Source: Setaria digitata (lineage: Eukaryota; Nematoda; Chromadorea; Rhabditida; Setariidae). Taken from it: a stretch of DNA of 64,000 bases. The notes beneath the pieces are model-generated. The model saw only the letters and a program-made list of their open reading frames with translations, was not told where the DNA came from and ran no database searches. This document shows positions 1-33,400 of the stretch, piece after piece. The DNA is taken from the NCBI GenBank assembly GCA_003640385.1, contig RCAB01000042.1, positions 124,001 to 188,000 of the forward strand, read 5' to 3'. The position numbers and the translations under genes were made by a program. Within the stretch, counting starts at the first letter, position 1; the number at the start of each line of letters is the position of its first letter.

Positions 1-3000
1 ACTCTGATCTTTTGAAAGGTTACACTTGCAACTTTCAGACCTTGAAACTATCCACTAAAATAACTGTAATATATGAGCAAATATAATATGTAATTGACCA
101 AATAGAAACCTGATACTACTGCTATTCCATACAGCAGTACCTTGATTACTTATCTGATTTAGTCACAGATGAGTAAAACTTCTATCTTACTTGAATGTAA
201 GCTGAAGTTTTGGATTTGAGAATACCGGATATGTCAAATTACCTGGAACAATAAACTGAAATCTCGCTAAAGTTAATACATTTTAGTAGCACGAAGTTAA
301 TAATTGTTTGTTAAAACGAAAAGTGATCAACTAGCGATGACATATCCAGCGAGAAACATTCGACAACATTTAACGGAAATAGCAAGGAATAAATGTGATC
401 GAATGATCAACTTAGTTGAAGTCAAAAACCGGTCTTCCTTCTCACGATGGCATAATAAAAAATAAGCTGTGATACCCTTAAAAATTCTCGCTCTTTGTTT
501 TTCCTTGTTTTTCAATGAATCAACTTGAGAATTTTCAAGGAGATTGTTATGATTTAAATCTAAACAAATAGAGAAAGCCCTTGTACACTACGAAGTTCTA
601 CCGATCTCCATAACCTGTCAAAGATTCAGCACTTGGTGAATTTTGTACAATGAAATGGTGTCCTTGACCTTTCACCAGTAACACTGGCAATCATATCACT
701 GAGAATTTGATACATTCGTTTGCTTGTAGATGATAAAGAGAATTAAGTAAGGAAGCTATTAAATTTAGTCCTGCTACTTCATTTTATAAGCCACAAACTT
801 GATTTTTTTTTAAGAATTACAATGTTCCCAAAGTTATCTGGCCATTTCTGAGAGAAAACAAATATACAGAAATAAAATATATACAGAAAATTGATATTCA
901 TTCGATTAGAATCTGATAATATATCCAAAACACACAAAACTTGGTTGGAAAGTTGTTAAGGTTGATGATAATGGGACTAGAACTCACTGATCGTATTAAA
1001 TAATTATTGGTATTTAATAAAACATAAATCATCAAAAAAGATGGACTGAATTTATTCTTTCAGTATCAATATGAAGTCAGTAAGACGAAACAATATTTCA
1101 AAACTGATCGTTTATCATAATTTTATCATAATTAGCACATTTAACTGAATTTACATTAAAAACTACTGAAGCTTCGATAGGTCTGACAGTAGTAAATTTA
1201 TTGCGCCTTTTTGCATCAGCCAATTTTATTTTTTAACTGCCGTAAAGTTGTTTCGTCTTCATGCAAAGACTGCTTCTACAGTCCGTTGGATCCCAAAACA
1301 TTTTGTGCCGGTTACTCGGGAATCTCTTCTGCGCTTTTCCAATATGGCCCAGCTCCTCACTTCTTTCAAAGCTCTCAGTGAACTACTATCGATGTTTCGT
1401 ATTATGGCAAATTTTAAGTATGTTAGATTCAGTAAAAAAAAAAAATTGCTATTAAAATGCTAAAACCAAAACGTTCAGTACTTGCCGACAGTGAACTGAC
1501 AGATTTTAAGATCTAATGAGTAGACACAGAAGAATGAATGAACACTTTGATAAGTTTAAATTTTTCAGAAGATGGCACTACTTTGATGAGGAGAGAAGCA
1601 CAATATTTTTCGATTGAGACAGATGTGTAAAGCAAGGAATTTTTTGTACGGATACTTGTCATCACTATTTGTTCACTTGCTTAGTTACTGCACCGTAGCA
1701 ATTGTAGCATTTGCTCAGCATAGTCGGAAGGAGTCATTCGTACGAAGATAAGTCTGGTCTTCTTTCATTATGGGAAATGTCTCTTTTGGCAATGCATTTT
1801 TCTCAATTTAGAAAAAATTATAAAAAAGCTTTTTAAAGATTTTAACATTCCATCATATTTTGGAAATACATGGATTTCTCCAAAACCGAGAGGTTTTCCA
1901 TAAATTAAATTTTATTTACACTGTGCTTATTCGCTAAATTGCTCTCACCAGTATGGATCAGCAAATGTTCGGAATCACTTATACCGTAATGACTGCCAAT
2001 TCGTTCCCAGTCATCTATAAAAACCACTGTCTTATCACATCTAAATATAAATTACGTGTGAAACTGACTCGCTTCACTGTCTGAAAGATTGAATTAAATT
2101 GAAGGTTTCTGCAAATTACAACTAGGACAACTTTTATCATCGATTCTTAAAAAAATTTCTGATGCCGTTAGAATGGCTGATATTTCTGGTTCAGAGATCC
2201 AGCACTGCAACATAAAAGCAGGCGACAGAAAAGGTTGCAAAGGATTTGCCAATGGAGGCAAGCCCAGAATCAGAATCTCCTGTCATTATGAGTTGTCTAG
2301 CAGCAACCTAGGAGATTTGTAAGTTATAAAGTGAACAATGCGTGAGGCAGGAAGACTTCTCTCCCGCCAGTGATATGCTTCCCGAACACCGCGAGCTTCT
2401 TGCTTTATGACACCGAACCACTGCAGAATCCCTTAATTCCATCTCACAGAAACACTCAGCCCTCGCCCACTCTTTCCGCACCGGCCGGGTTTCATAGATT
2501 TTACGGTTGGTTCAGTCGTTTTCATTGCCGAGGAAATTACGAAGTCGCGGTAACGCCGTGGGCTGTTCTCTGTAGAGGTCGATATTGTTATGGGCGCGGG
2601 TGGCTTCAACATGTGGATTGATGGGTCCTGAATATCACTGAGACGGATTTGTAACCACCTCAGGGCAGTCTATCCATCCTGATTAGCAGCCAGCGTAGAG
2701 TGCTAGGATGTTCAGCTTATTTCTGTTTGCGAGGGGTGGAAATGAGTTCCGTATTCGTATTTTTGCAAACCCGTGTGTGTGGAAAAGTAATGGATGATGG
2801 TGAGATGAAACGAATAAATTGACGGATTGGCGTATCGTTTCATGGTTATTTTACTAATAATAAAGCCAAATGCTTTGAAATCGAAAGTTTGAGAAGTATA
2901 AAAAATTTTACTTTTGCATTAATCTGTTTAGGACTTTTGCTTGGAAATTCCATCCACATCTTTTCATACTTTGAAAAGTACTGTTTCATCTATGGAAAAG

Positions 3001-4107
3001 AGATACTTCCCAAACATGTGTTAAAGATATGGGGAATGCGGGAGGCGATGACGTGAGGCTGTCGTGATTCAGAATGACCAAGATTCAGGGTAATAAGCTT
3101 AAAAAATCCAAGTCATTTCTCAATTGACACTTAAATGGAGTACTTGCTTTTCTTCTGTTTATGTAGCTAATGAATCGATTGGTAGTGTCCTACTTTTGCT
3201 GATTTATTTTTTTCCAGTAGTAAGTTGCTTATTATTCCTCCTTAAGAAGCTATCAGTACTGCATTACTGCGGTTAGGATGATCTTCAGTGGTAATTTGAA
3301 CGATAATATTTTCGCACAAATGAATACCTTTTATTGGAAGTTTTGGTTTATTTTAAATCTGGAAGTTTCTAAAGATAAATTTGTTAATGATATAGTGCTA
3401 CTCTTAATGAGATGTTAAAAAGCAGGTTTACACTGTGGCTCCAAACAGCTAGTCTGCAGCATGAATAATTTTCTGTGGTTTCCATAATCGGTAGTATGGA
3501 TGCGTTGCACTGCAGTCGTGTTTTTTTTTCTTCTGGAAAGCTTGAAAGAACTTGAATTAAAAGACAAATCTTCAAATACGTCAGAATGAGTGTTACTAAG
3601 TGATGTAATGATAGTCTTAGGCTTACAACATTTATTTTCAAATGCTGAAGAAAGGGACTGGACTTTGCTTCATTGAATCACAACGTGCAGTTTATGAAAT
3701 ATTAGTGGCATGCGTTTCTGACTTGGAATTAATGCTGCCGGTCGTTTATGTATGCTTATTTCATAATGTCACTGTGTCACTGTTTAAAATAAGCAGTTGT
3801 CAATTCTGCCTTCTGCCACTGAGTAGCCGTTATCAAATATCAAAATTCATGAAGAGGCATTTGTGTTTAACATTTATTGCAGTCTTCCCATTTACTCTAT
3901 TTTCGGTGCAGCGAGGAGGTTTAGCTTAATGATCTCTTGGAAGTGCTTAAACTCATGTTACGTATATATTTACACTGTCCTATCAGCAAATTGTGTTCAT
4001 AAGTTGCTTTCATGATAATAACGCGTTGTAACGAATGTACACATTGGTAAAACTTCAAGTGAGAGGAGCGAGTCTTCCTTCAAATGTTGAAGAGATCAGA
4101 AATAAAT
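1..4107. other. Upstream region without recognised gene
   Basis: No open reading frame here resembles a known family, and the longest ones (up to about 95 codons) have no exon-like continuation that I could find. Composition is AT-rich apart from a noticeably more GC-rich patch at about 2340-2640. The stretch probably holds the promoter and any outron of the downstream fcho-1 gene, but no specific element could be identified. Confidence 0.5.
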
Positions 4108-4120
4108 ATTTCAGAGACAG
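4108..4120 (+). promoter_or_regulatory. Candidate spliced-leader acceptor of fcho-1
   Basis: An ATATTTCAG acceptor-like string ends at 4114, only six bases before the fcho-1 start codon at 4121. Nematode mRNAs often receive a spliced leader at such a site. No matching donor or upstream coding exon was seen, so trans-splicing is the simplest reading. It remains an inference without transcript data. Confidence 0.4.
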
Positions 4121-10655
<6,535 letters not shown>

Positions 10656-11579
10656 CGTTTCAGCAATAGATAGTATCAATATTCAATCATTTTTTTTTTC
10701 TGCTGCTTTGTATTCTTAAACAGTAGCGAAATTAAGAAATTAATGTCCTTGTCCAGAAGAGTTCATTTTCACACAGCATTTTATGAACAAAATACCAGTT
10801 TGTCGGAACAAAAATTTCTGCTGCCAAATGCCTCATACATTTCTATATTCACTTCGGGGCAGTATCACTTTGCGGTAAGTTATTCTGCTACCGGTATGGG
10901 GAGTTAAAGCTTATCACTTTAAAAAACTATTGAGAAGACATTCCCGAACTCTCAGTAGATTATTAACAAATTGCCTTGTGATTTGTCTCGTGTTTGCATT
11001 CTTTAGTTAAAATGTATTTCACTGGTGCTTTGTTCTGGAACATAGATGAGAGAGGTGTAATGTTGCTTTGTCACGGAATTTTTGAGATGCATTATTGCAA
11101 AATATTATTTGAATACAAATGAAGTGAGTAAATCACAAACGGGTCGTACTTAACAAAAATGATAAGCAAAATGGACAAATTAAAAAGCTCTGTGAATTGT
11201 TAATTAACAACGTGCTAATAGACTTTTAACTCTGGAAGCAAGAAGAATAATGGATTGTGAGATATTGAGAGGAATCAATTTCTTTTATCAATCCATCTCG
11301 CCATGGTTTTATATATAGAAGAGCAAACAACTTATTAGCTATGTACAGGCGTCTTCCAACTAGTATGTTTGTGGCTTCTTAATTATATCCATTAGCTAGA
11401 ACAAAGCTCACTTCTCATTTACAAATGGATATCTGATAAGAGGAAAATTCTGAATGGAAAGTATAATTTAGTTTACAATAAAATTCCCTAAAGTCATCCA
11501 TAGTTTGATGACCAACGAAACTTTCTTCGATGCAGAAAATAAAATTACGCATCCTTACAGCGCAAATTTGAAACAAATG
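10656..11579. other. Convergent 3' spacer between fcho-1 and pecanex
   Basis: This spacer should hold the 3' UTRs of the two convergent genes. It contains one exon-like open stretch on + (10757-10874) flanked by an acceptor-like TTGTCCAG and a perfect GTAAGT donor. That stretch lies downstream of the fcho-1 stop and matches no family I know. An AATAAA on + occurs near 11478. Nothing else is recognisable. Confidence 0.5.
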
Positions 11580-25863
<14,284 letters not shown>

Positions 25864-27433
25864 TTCCTAGCAGTCTTCATCTATGGTCATGAAAGATAAC
25901 TTTCGAGTCTTGGTTTTGTGGGTATATCCTAGGCCAACAAAACAGTCCTAGCTCTTTCTTTAACTGTCAAATGTTACAGTCACTTTTATACTGGTCCACT
26001 CGCCAACTTAAATCATTATCCGATGAATCAAGCAAGAGACAACCCACATCGACTTCACAAATCCGACCACTATGGTACACAAATCAGCATGTTTTAAATT
26101 GCCGCTCTTCCTGAAATGGTTCTGGTCTCAATGATGGAAATATAAACGTGAGGCGGGAAGATGTGTTTCGAAATACATGAGTTAGTAGAATGAAACGTTA
26201 CCACCACTAGGAGTTCTCTCGGAAAAACCATGGGGTTTATTTAGTAGTTAGTTCGTTTTCACTATGTTTTAGTTTTCAAATTTATAGGCGAACGATAAAA
26301 AAAAGCTCACTTCAGCACATATTCTGTCTCTAATGCTACTGATTCCATCTCAGCATTTAACCCTTCCATGCCGAATTAATACGAACAGATTTTCTTCCAC
26401 TGGCTTTTCATACACGATTGTTGGTCTTATATGTTAGTGTTTGTCCACTTTATTTCGAGAATTTTCATTTGGAATATTTATGACTGAAAGTTATATCAGC
26501 GTTACATTCATGCTTCAGTAACTAACAAAAAGATGCTGCATGTCTGTGCAGGAGTGCTCTCGAGTGTTCGCAAATTTCCGATATTTTCGTCAACTACTCT
26601 ATCACAGTAAGAATAGTTTATTTTGCCTTCCATAGAAACTTAGTCTGGCAGACACTGGTATCTCAGAATGTCTGGAAATAACAGTCGTGTTGAGTACTGT
26701 TTCCTCGGATGATTCGTTGGCTGCAGTTCCGTCACATTTTAGAATTTTACAAATAATTTTCTCTTTAGAGTTCTTCAAGTAAAAAAGTAACTGGGATGAA
26801 ATTGTGACGGAATTGGAAGGGCCGTTTAAGGTATTCCTAGAATTTTATATTTAGTGCCCTGTATTATCATTCCCCTAAAGAAAGATGGAACTTACAGTTA
26901 ATAATTATCATTTTTACTTTTGCTTCATTAATCAATCACTCGTTCTCTACAATATCGCTTTCCTGCTCAAGTTAACGGAAGAGAAATGGAGTGCAGTACA
27001 TCTCTCAGATTGTTCGGCAGTTCTTATTCACATTATACTGAGGTCGCATTTGTCCAGTTTGTTTGTCATTTGTCAGTTGCGGTCTGATTAGTAATTCATA
27101 AGGAAAGCAAAGGAGACATAAATTCGCACAAAAAATCGAGAAATTGAAGAGCAGTTCGTTCAAGTTTACTATGCCATTTCTATCCAGTCGTCGGTTTTCA
27201 TTAATATTATGCTTATCACCCTTGGCATGGAAATAACTTAATATACTCTTCATCCTTATTAATTTACTATTACGAAATTCTTCCAGGTCGTAATTCTCTA
27301 CTTACTATTCTTGCCGAATATGTGGTGTTGCGTGAAAGATTATTTCCATTAATATGTATTGCGCACTTTTAAGCAAAACTAAAGAAGCTACTCTTGTATA
27401 GTCGTTTTTTTTATAGATCTTAATATTCCGGTT
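25864..27433. promoter_or_regulatory. Divergent intergenic region of pecanex and rod-1
   Basis: The start codons of pecanex (-) and rod-1 (+) face away from each other across 1.57 kb with no recognisable coding exon. The stretch should hold both promoters. No TATA box or other convincing element could be picked out by eye. A T-rich TTTTTTTTATAG acceptor-like site ends at 27416, 17 nt before the rod-1 ATG, and suits trans-splicing or a missed 5' exon. Confidence 0.55.
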
Positions 27434-30400
27434 ATGCTAACTGTCGCGGGTACTCGTTTTATCAGCATAACAACATGCACGAATGGCGATGAAACAACAA
27501 ATTTGACATTTCCCCTGCAAAAATGTCGCAGCTTGTACGAGTCGACTGTTGTTGCATCCATTTTCGGTAATATTTCCTTCAAAACATTGGAAACTATAAT
27601 CATTCAAGTTGAATACCTCACTTTATTTTTAGTTGCTGGAGGCCATACTTTGTGTAAGAAGAAAAGCCATTTAGTCATCCTCCAAACATTGAGGATAAGG
27701 GTGAAGTTAGGAATCGAAGATGCTGTGCTGAATCAGTTTGTTTATAATATATTCATAAGTTAAAATATATTTAGATGACGACGGGTTATCCACTGATTCT
27801 TTGCGAAGCGAGAGTGGCAATTTTGAAAGATTAGAAACAAAAAGCGAAGAATGTGGAGAGAAACGGAAAGAAAAAACAGTGCTAAGCGACATAAATGATG
27901 ATGGGGATTTATTAGCTGTTGCAATAGGAGAGGATATATCAATATTTACTTTTGACTGTGGTACTCGATTCGTCGTCACAATTCACCTTGGAGGTAAAGT
28001 GATCAAAATATTTGAATAAATCATTTACGTCAGAAGCAGGAACAATGATAAAGAAAAGTTTAAGTTGCCTAACAAAACACTGTTATTAGAAGAAATCATT
28101 GTTTCTGAACTCTGGACGTTCTAGCATCTTTTGCATTTGAAAGGAACTACTTTTTTTTTTTTATTTATTCAAGTTACCACTTCGAAAATTGCAATTCGAA
28201 TTTCTGTTCGCTGAACTGTTATTAGGCTGTTGCAGTTTTCCAATCTTGATTGTGTACTAAAAGGCAAGTTTGACTGGATCCAAAAAAATTATAAGTAAAT
28301 AAGTTTTTATATTTCGTTTGAATCTCGTTTCACTTTTAATCCTTTAAACAGTGAATCAGTATTTTAGACGATATAAATCCAGTTGCTATGAAATTCATGC
28401 CGATAGTAAATTTGATAGCAGTTGTAACGAATTGCGGAAATGTTTTGTTTCTTAGTGTTGGTTCCAACCGTATATTGCATCAAGTGGTAAACATTTACAT
28501 CAAAATTTATTCATGTTCAAGCTCTATTCTATTCTATCTAGCATTTCAAAGACAAATGATTCTCTAGTTTTAAACATTCCATTCAGAATTTGGTGGAAAA
28601 TAAACGAATACAGTGTGCATCTATCAGTTGCGATGTTCAGCTAGAAGATGCGTGTATGTGCGTCGTTTTAGAAAGTGGTGAAATATATTCATTTTTCTTT
28701 CCGAATTACCTCAAATACTTTCACCGAGAGCAGGAAATTGAAGTGGAGATTTACAACAGACAAAAGGTTTTAACTTTTAAAGATGTATTGTGGATTTGTT
28801 GGATTAACAATATAATTCTATATAATTATAATACACAAATTGAATTGGGATAATTTATCAAGCTACCAATAATACGGGATGTTTGAAATGACTTCGTTTA
28901 CTACTACTTTTTTTATATGATTGTTTTGATTTCTTGAATTTTTCCTTCAATTATTAATTTTCAATTACAGGGTATGGCCACTATGATCTGGAAGAAATTT
29001 GATATACGTTACAGTGGGAGAGACTGCGCAATCATTAGTCATTTGAACGCTATTTTGCTTGTAAATTCTTTTTTTTTTTTTTTTTTTTCTTATCAAATAT
29101 AGTGCAATTTCAGGAAAATGAGGAATATCATATAAAGCTGACTTTGGCATATGTGAGTCTCACTTTTTCAACATTAAACTTATAGTTTGTCGTTACAGAT
29201 AGAAAAATTCAATGCATTTCAATATAAATCTATAGAACAGTAGCAAGTATAACGGTTAATTTTACTAATGCCCTAAAGTTTTGCAATCAGTAAGCTACAA
29301 TGAAGTTGGCTGTAAACTAATTGATTTTTGAAGCCTTAATGTTTTTCGAAAAAAAAAAAACTTTATGAAACTTAATTACCATTCAGCTTCATTCAGCTAT
29401 CAGCAGAACAAAATGGGAAATTGGCACTACTTGATTTATCTGCAGAAATATCCGGGGAAGCTGTGGACGAGTTTTATTCAGCCGGTGAGCCTTAAATTTT
29501 TTTTCAAAGTATAAATTAAAGCAGAATGCTTTTTCTACTTCCATAAGTTCAGAAGGTGCATTGAAAGTCTTTATTATAATGGAATTAAGTTTATTCTGAA
29601 GCCTGTTTTTGCCATACTGTGTATGGTTGTTATTTAAATGTCTTAATTATCGGTGTTTCAATTTCAGATGTTTCGGATATCGTACGAATTCGTCATTTTA
29701 AATATCGTGATAGGCATACATCTCGTATTATCTTACAGTTTATCATAGCTTTGACAGTGGACGGGCAATTATTAATCTGGGATTCCGCAACAACTGTTCT
29801 AGTTTCATCAAATTTTCTTCTGAAAACTGGTGAAATAGCTAAAGATTTCATGCTTTTTGGCTACACACCAGGTAAAGAGGGGAGAATGAATGAAAACACC
29901 AAGCTCGTACTTCTGTTTATCGATCACGAAGGGGTATGTCAGGTAAGCAAAAGTATTTTGGGTTACCGGATTCGTTGGCACTGAAAATGCTTCATTTGAT
30001 TTTAGTTTCAAATTCGTAGTTTGCGGACCCGCGAAATAATATACACGAAATCAGTGAGCAATAAAACACTTTTGTTGAACAAAGTTACTCGTGAAGAAGG
30101 ACTGGTACTTTTTGTGCAGCTTTTTGCATATGAATGTAGGTGAGTCATTTGATCACAGATACTTGCCATTGCTGTTTACTTGGCCAGTTTCATTTTTTGA
30201 GCTGATGCAAATGGAGCTAACGTTTGCTATTGAAAATTTCAAGGTTTTTAGTATTCTGTTCATCGCACTTCGGATTCTGTGGTAATGACCAATGTTTCCA
30301 CTCTTCAGAATGAATAAATTTTTGCAAGCAGGCAAAAATGTGATCGCTTTGCTTGATAGGAAATCTGAGATTATGTTTCTAACATAATTGAAATTTTATT

Positions 30401-33400
30401 TGTATTTCTTTTCTTAATATATCGTGATTTTAGAGAACTGAATGCAGTTAAAATCCATGCTGTTTATGAATGCCAACCAGAAATGCGCTTGAACCATTTA
30501 TTAGATCAGCACCGATGGGCTGAAGCGGAAGAATTTGCTCATATATTCAACTTGAGCATGGAGGTGTATATTTTATCACCTACCTTACATTGATGAGGAT
30601 GAAAATATGTAGTTCTAAAAAAGATGATTAATTTCAGAAAATTTATGTAGCTCGTATTGAGCATTTCGTGGATACTGGTACGATGAGTCAAACTGACCTT
30701 GAAATACATGATTTAGAAAACTTTCTTGAGTGGATGACGCATGTTTCGGATCAGAATTGGGTAAAACATTTTATCTTTATACGCATAGAATTCTGAAATA
30801 AAGGATCATGATATATATAACTGCCTTGCAGTACTGGATGTCTTCTGTTTTTTAAAAAATTTTATTATGCATATTAAATACTGTGTGTATATTTAGGTAG
30901 CTGAAATGTGCATAGCATCAATAATGTATTGTTCGAACCATTCATGGGTGAAGAAAATATTAGATCTGGTGAATAATCTCGAAATCACAGGTGATATATG
31001 TTCGCTCTTTCAATTTTTCGGATTGTACTTCAGGAAAAGAAAGGCTGTTGATTTTTGTTATTTTGTTTTAGATGGTGACACAAAAGAAAAATTGGCTTTA
31101 ATGCGCTACAATTATCAGTCATATCGCGAAGTGCTTGGTCCTTGGGTTTGTATCAGATTTCTGATGATAAAAGAGAGATTGGAAATCTGGTAAACGAGGA
31201 ATAGAATCTTAAAATGAAACTACAGTAATGGAATTGCTTTTCTGTTTTCAGCGAAAACCGTGTAGTAGTAAAATTTTGGGGATAGATTTATGGTCAGAAT
31301 TTCTCGGTGGTTGCTCTTGGGAGCATATCTTCGAATTTTTCTGCAAAAACGGGCAGTTCTGTGAAGCACGTCTGCTGTGGTATCGTTATCGAAAAACGCT
31401 GGAGGACTGGATTAAAGAGAAGGAAAATTTCGAGCGTTTACTAACAGAAATTCATCTAACTGTTCATGGTAACTGACTGTGAAAATCACCGTTCCTTATA
31501 CGTTATTCATTTATTCATTTTATGTAAACAAAAAAAAAAAAAAAAAATTGAAATTTATGATCTCACGTCTACACAAAACGTCCAGAGGCTCTAAAATTTC
31601 AGATGCGAATGGAGATATTATGGAAGCAATACAATTTCTTGAAGACATTATTCCTGTTATGATCTTGCATGACCCTGAAACGTGTTGCTTGTGTTGCAAA
31701 TCATTTTTAATGAACATCGCTCATGTAGCAGAAATAAGAAGTCCAGAATGTTTTCCAGAAAACTCCCTCAAAATCGCTTCGACCATGGAACGAGTTGCGC
31801 AGAATTTGTTGAACTCCTCCGCAACACCATGTCGTCAGGTAATTTAATAAATTAGATTGATCTCGTGGTTCCCTTTGACTGTGAGGAGAATTTGACTCTC
31901 AAGCTTGTATGACTAAACTGAGCAAGGTTGTTGATTTGGGAGTTTCTCTCCAAGTCTTTCAAATATATATGGTATTTTATACTAAAAATGACTGTCTTAA
32001 CTTCTTTGTTGTTCACTTTCCTGTTTCAGGTACATCTAAGAAATATTAAAAAATTTAAAGAGGAAGAGATTTTAAAGATATTTTGAATTTACGACTATAC
32101 CTGTAATACGCATATTTTTAGGCAGAGGTTGCTTATGCGCTCTCAGTCACTAGGTGTTATTCTTGGGATCCAAATGATTTGATGGGAGAATTAAACGTTT
32201 ATGTAAGAGATTTGCGTTCAATGAAAAAGCTGAAGGATGTTTATCAATGTAGGATGAGCTACAATACTTACCAGGTAAGTAAAACAATGGACTTTAAGAT
32301 AGAAACATAATTTGCTGAATACAGCTTTTGATTCTGTTTGAAAAGGAAGTTCCAGTAATTTTATCTTTCAATTCCTCTTTTACTCACTTCTTGTAATTTT
32401 TGCGCTAGGATCATTGAGATCACTTAGTTAATCCTATGATTTACTACACCGTGGAAGCGGAATTAGCCTTCATTTTTCTACACATTCCGAGTTCTAACGG
32501 TCTGATTGAATAATTACTTACAATTGCTGGATAATTCTTGTTGGTATTTTATTATTATCGTTATTAGTTGTTATCGTTATTTATTATTATTATATTGTTA
32601 CTACATTACTATTACGTTTTTTATTAATTAAAATTTCACAGGAACAAACCGTAGAGTCAATTTGCTACGTGATACTGGAACGGGTAAAAAGCGTCCAGCT
32701 GATTAAGAGTAATATTGATCAGTATGCCAGACCTTACATGGATGAATTTAAATTGGATGCCGATCGCACACTGTACAATTATATTTTGGTGAGTTTTCTG
32801 CTGTTTAAATATGAAAAACAGCTATGTAGTTATCGAATTCTCTCATAACCATTGTGATGTAACCAAGAATTTGATATATGCAGAAGATTGCGACAAGTTC
32901 TGCTGGTGTCGTTTCGAGTTCTAATCCTTGGGATGAAAGATGTTTGGCCGTGGCAGAAAGTATATCACATTTGGGTTTGCGATGTGAAGCGCTGATTGGT
33001 GTTGCGAAACGCGCTCACCCACCATGGACAAAACAGCTGTCAGGCGCCGTATATGTAATGCTAAAAAATCCAGAGATTGACCTCAAATTGTAAGTCTCCC
33101 TGGAAAGCCGAACTGGTTAATGTAATCCCGAAAGATGATATGATTTAAATGACCAGAAAATGACTGTGCTTTTAGTCAGATTTTCAGTTTTATCATTTCA
33201 TATCACTTGCAAGGAATGTGATGCTTCTTTCCAAGAAAATGATGTCATCTTCTTTAAGGGCCTTATAATTTAAGCTTAGAATAATTAATTAGTTAATTTT
33301 ACTTCAGAATCAATTAATTTGGCTGTATAGTATTAATCCGAAATTTTAAGGGCATCCCGTTTACAGCAGCAGTGTGATTTTGCCGCATTGGGGGAACGCA

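Noticed and set aside
3384..3929. Back-to-back open frames of 85 (-) and 95 (+) codons
   Set aside because: Neither resembles a known protein and neither has neighbouring exons; probably chance frames upstream of fcho-1.
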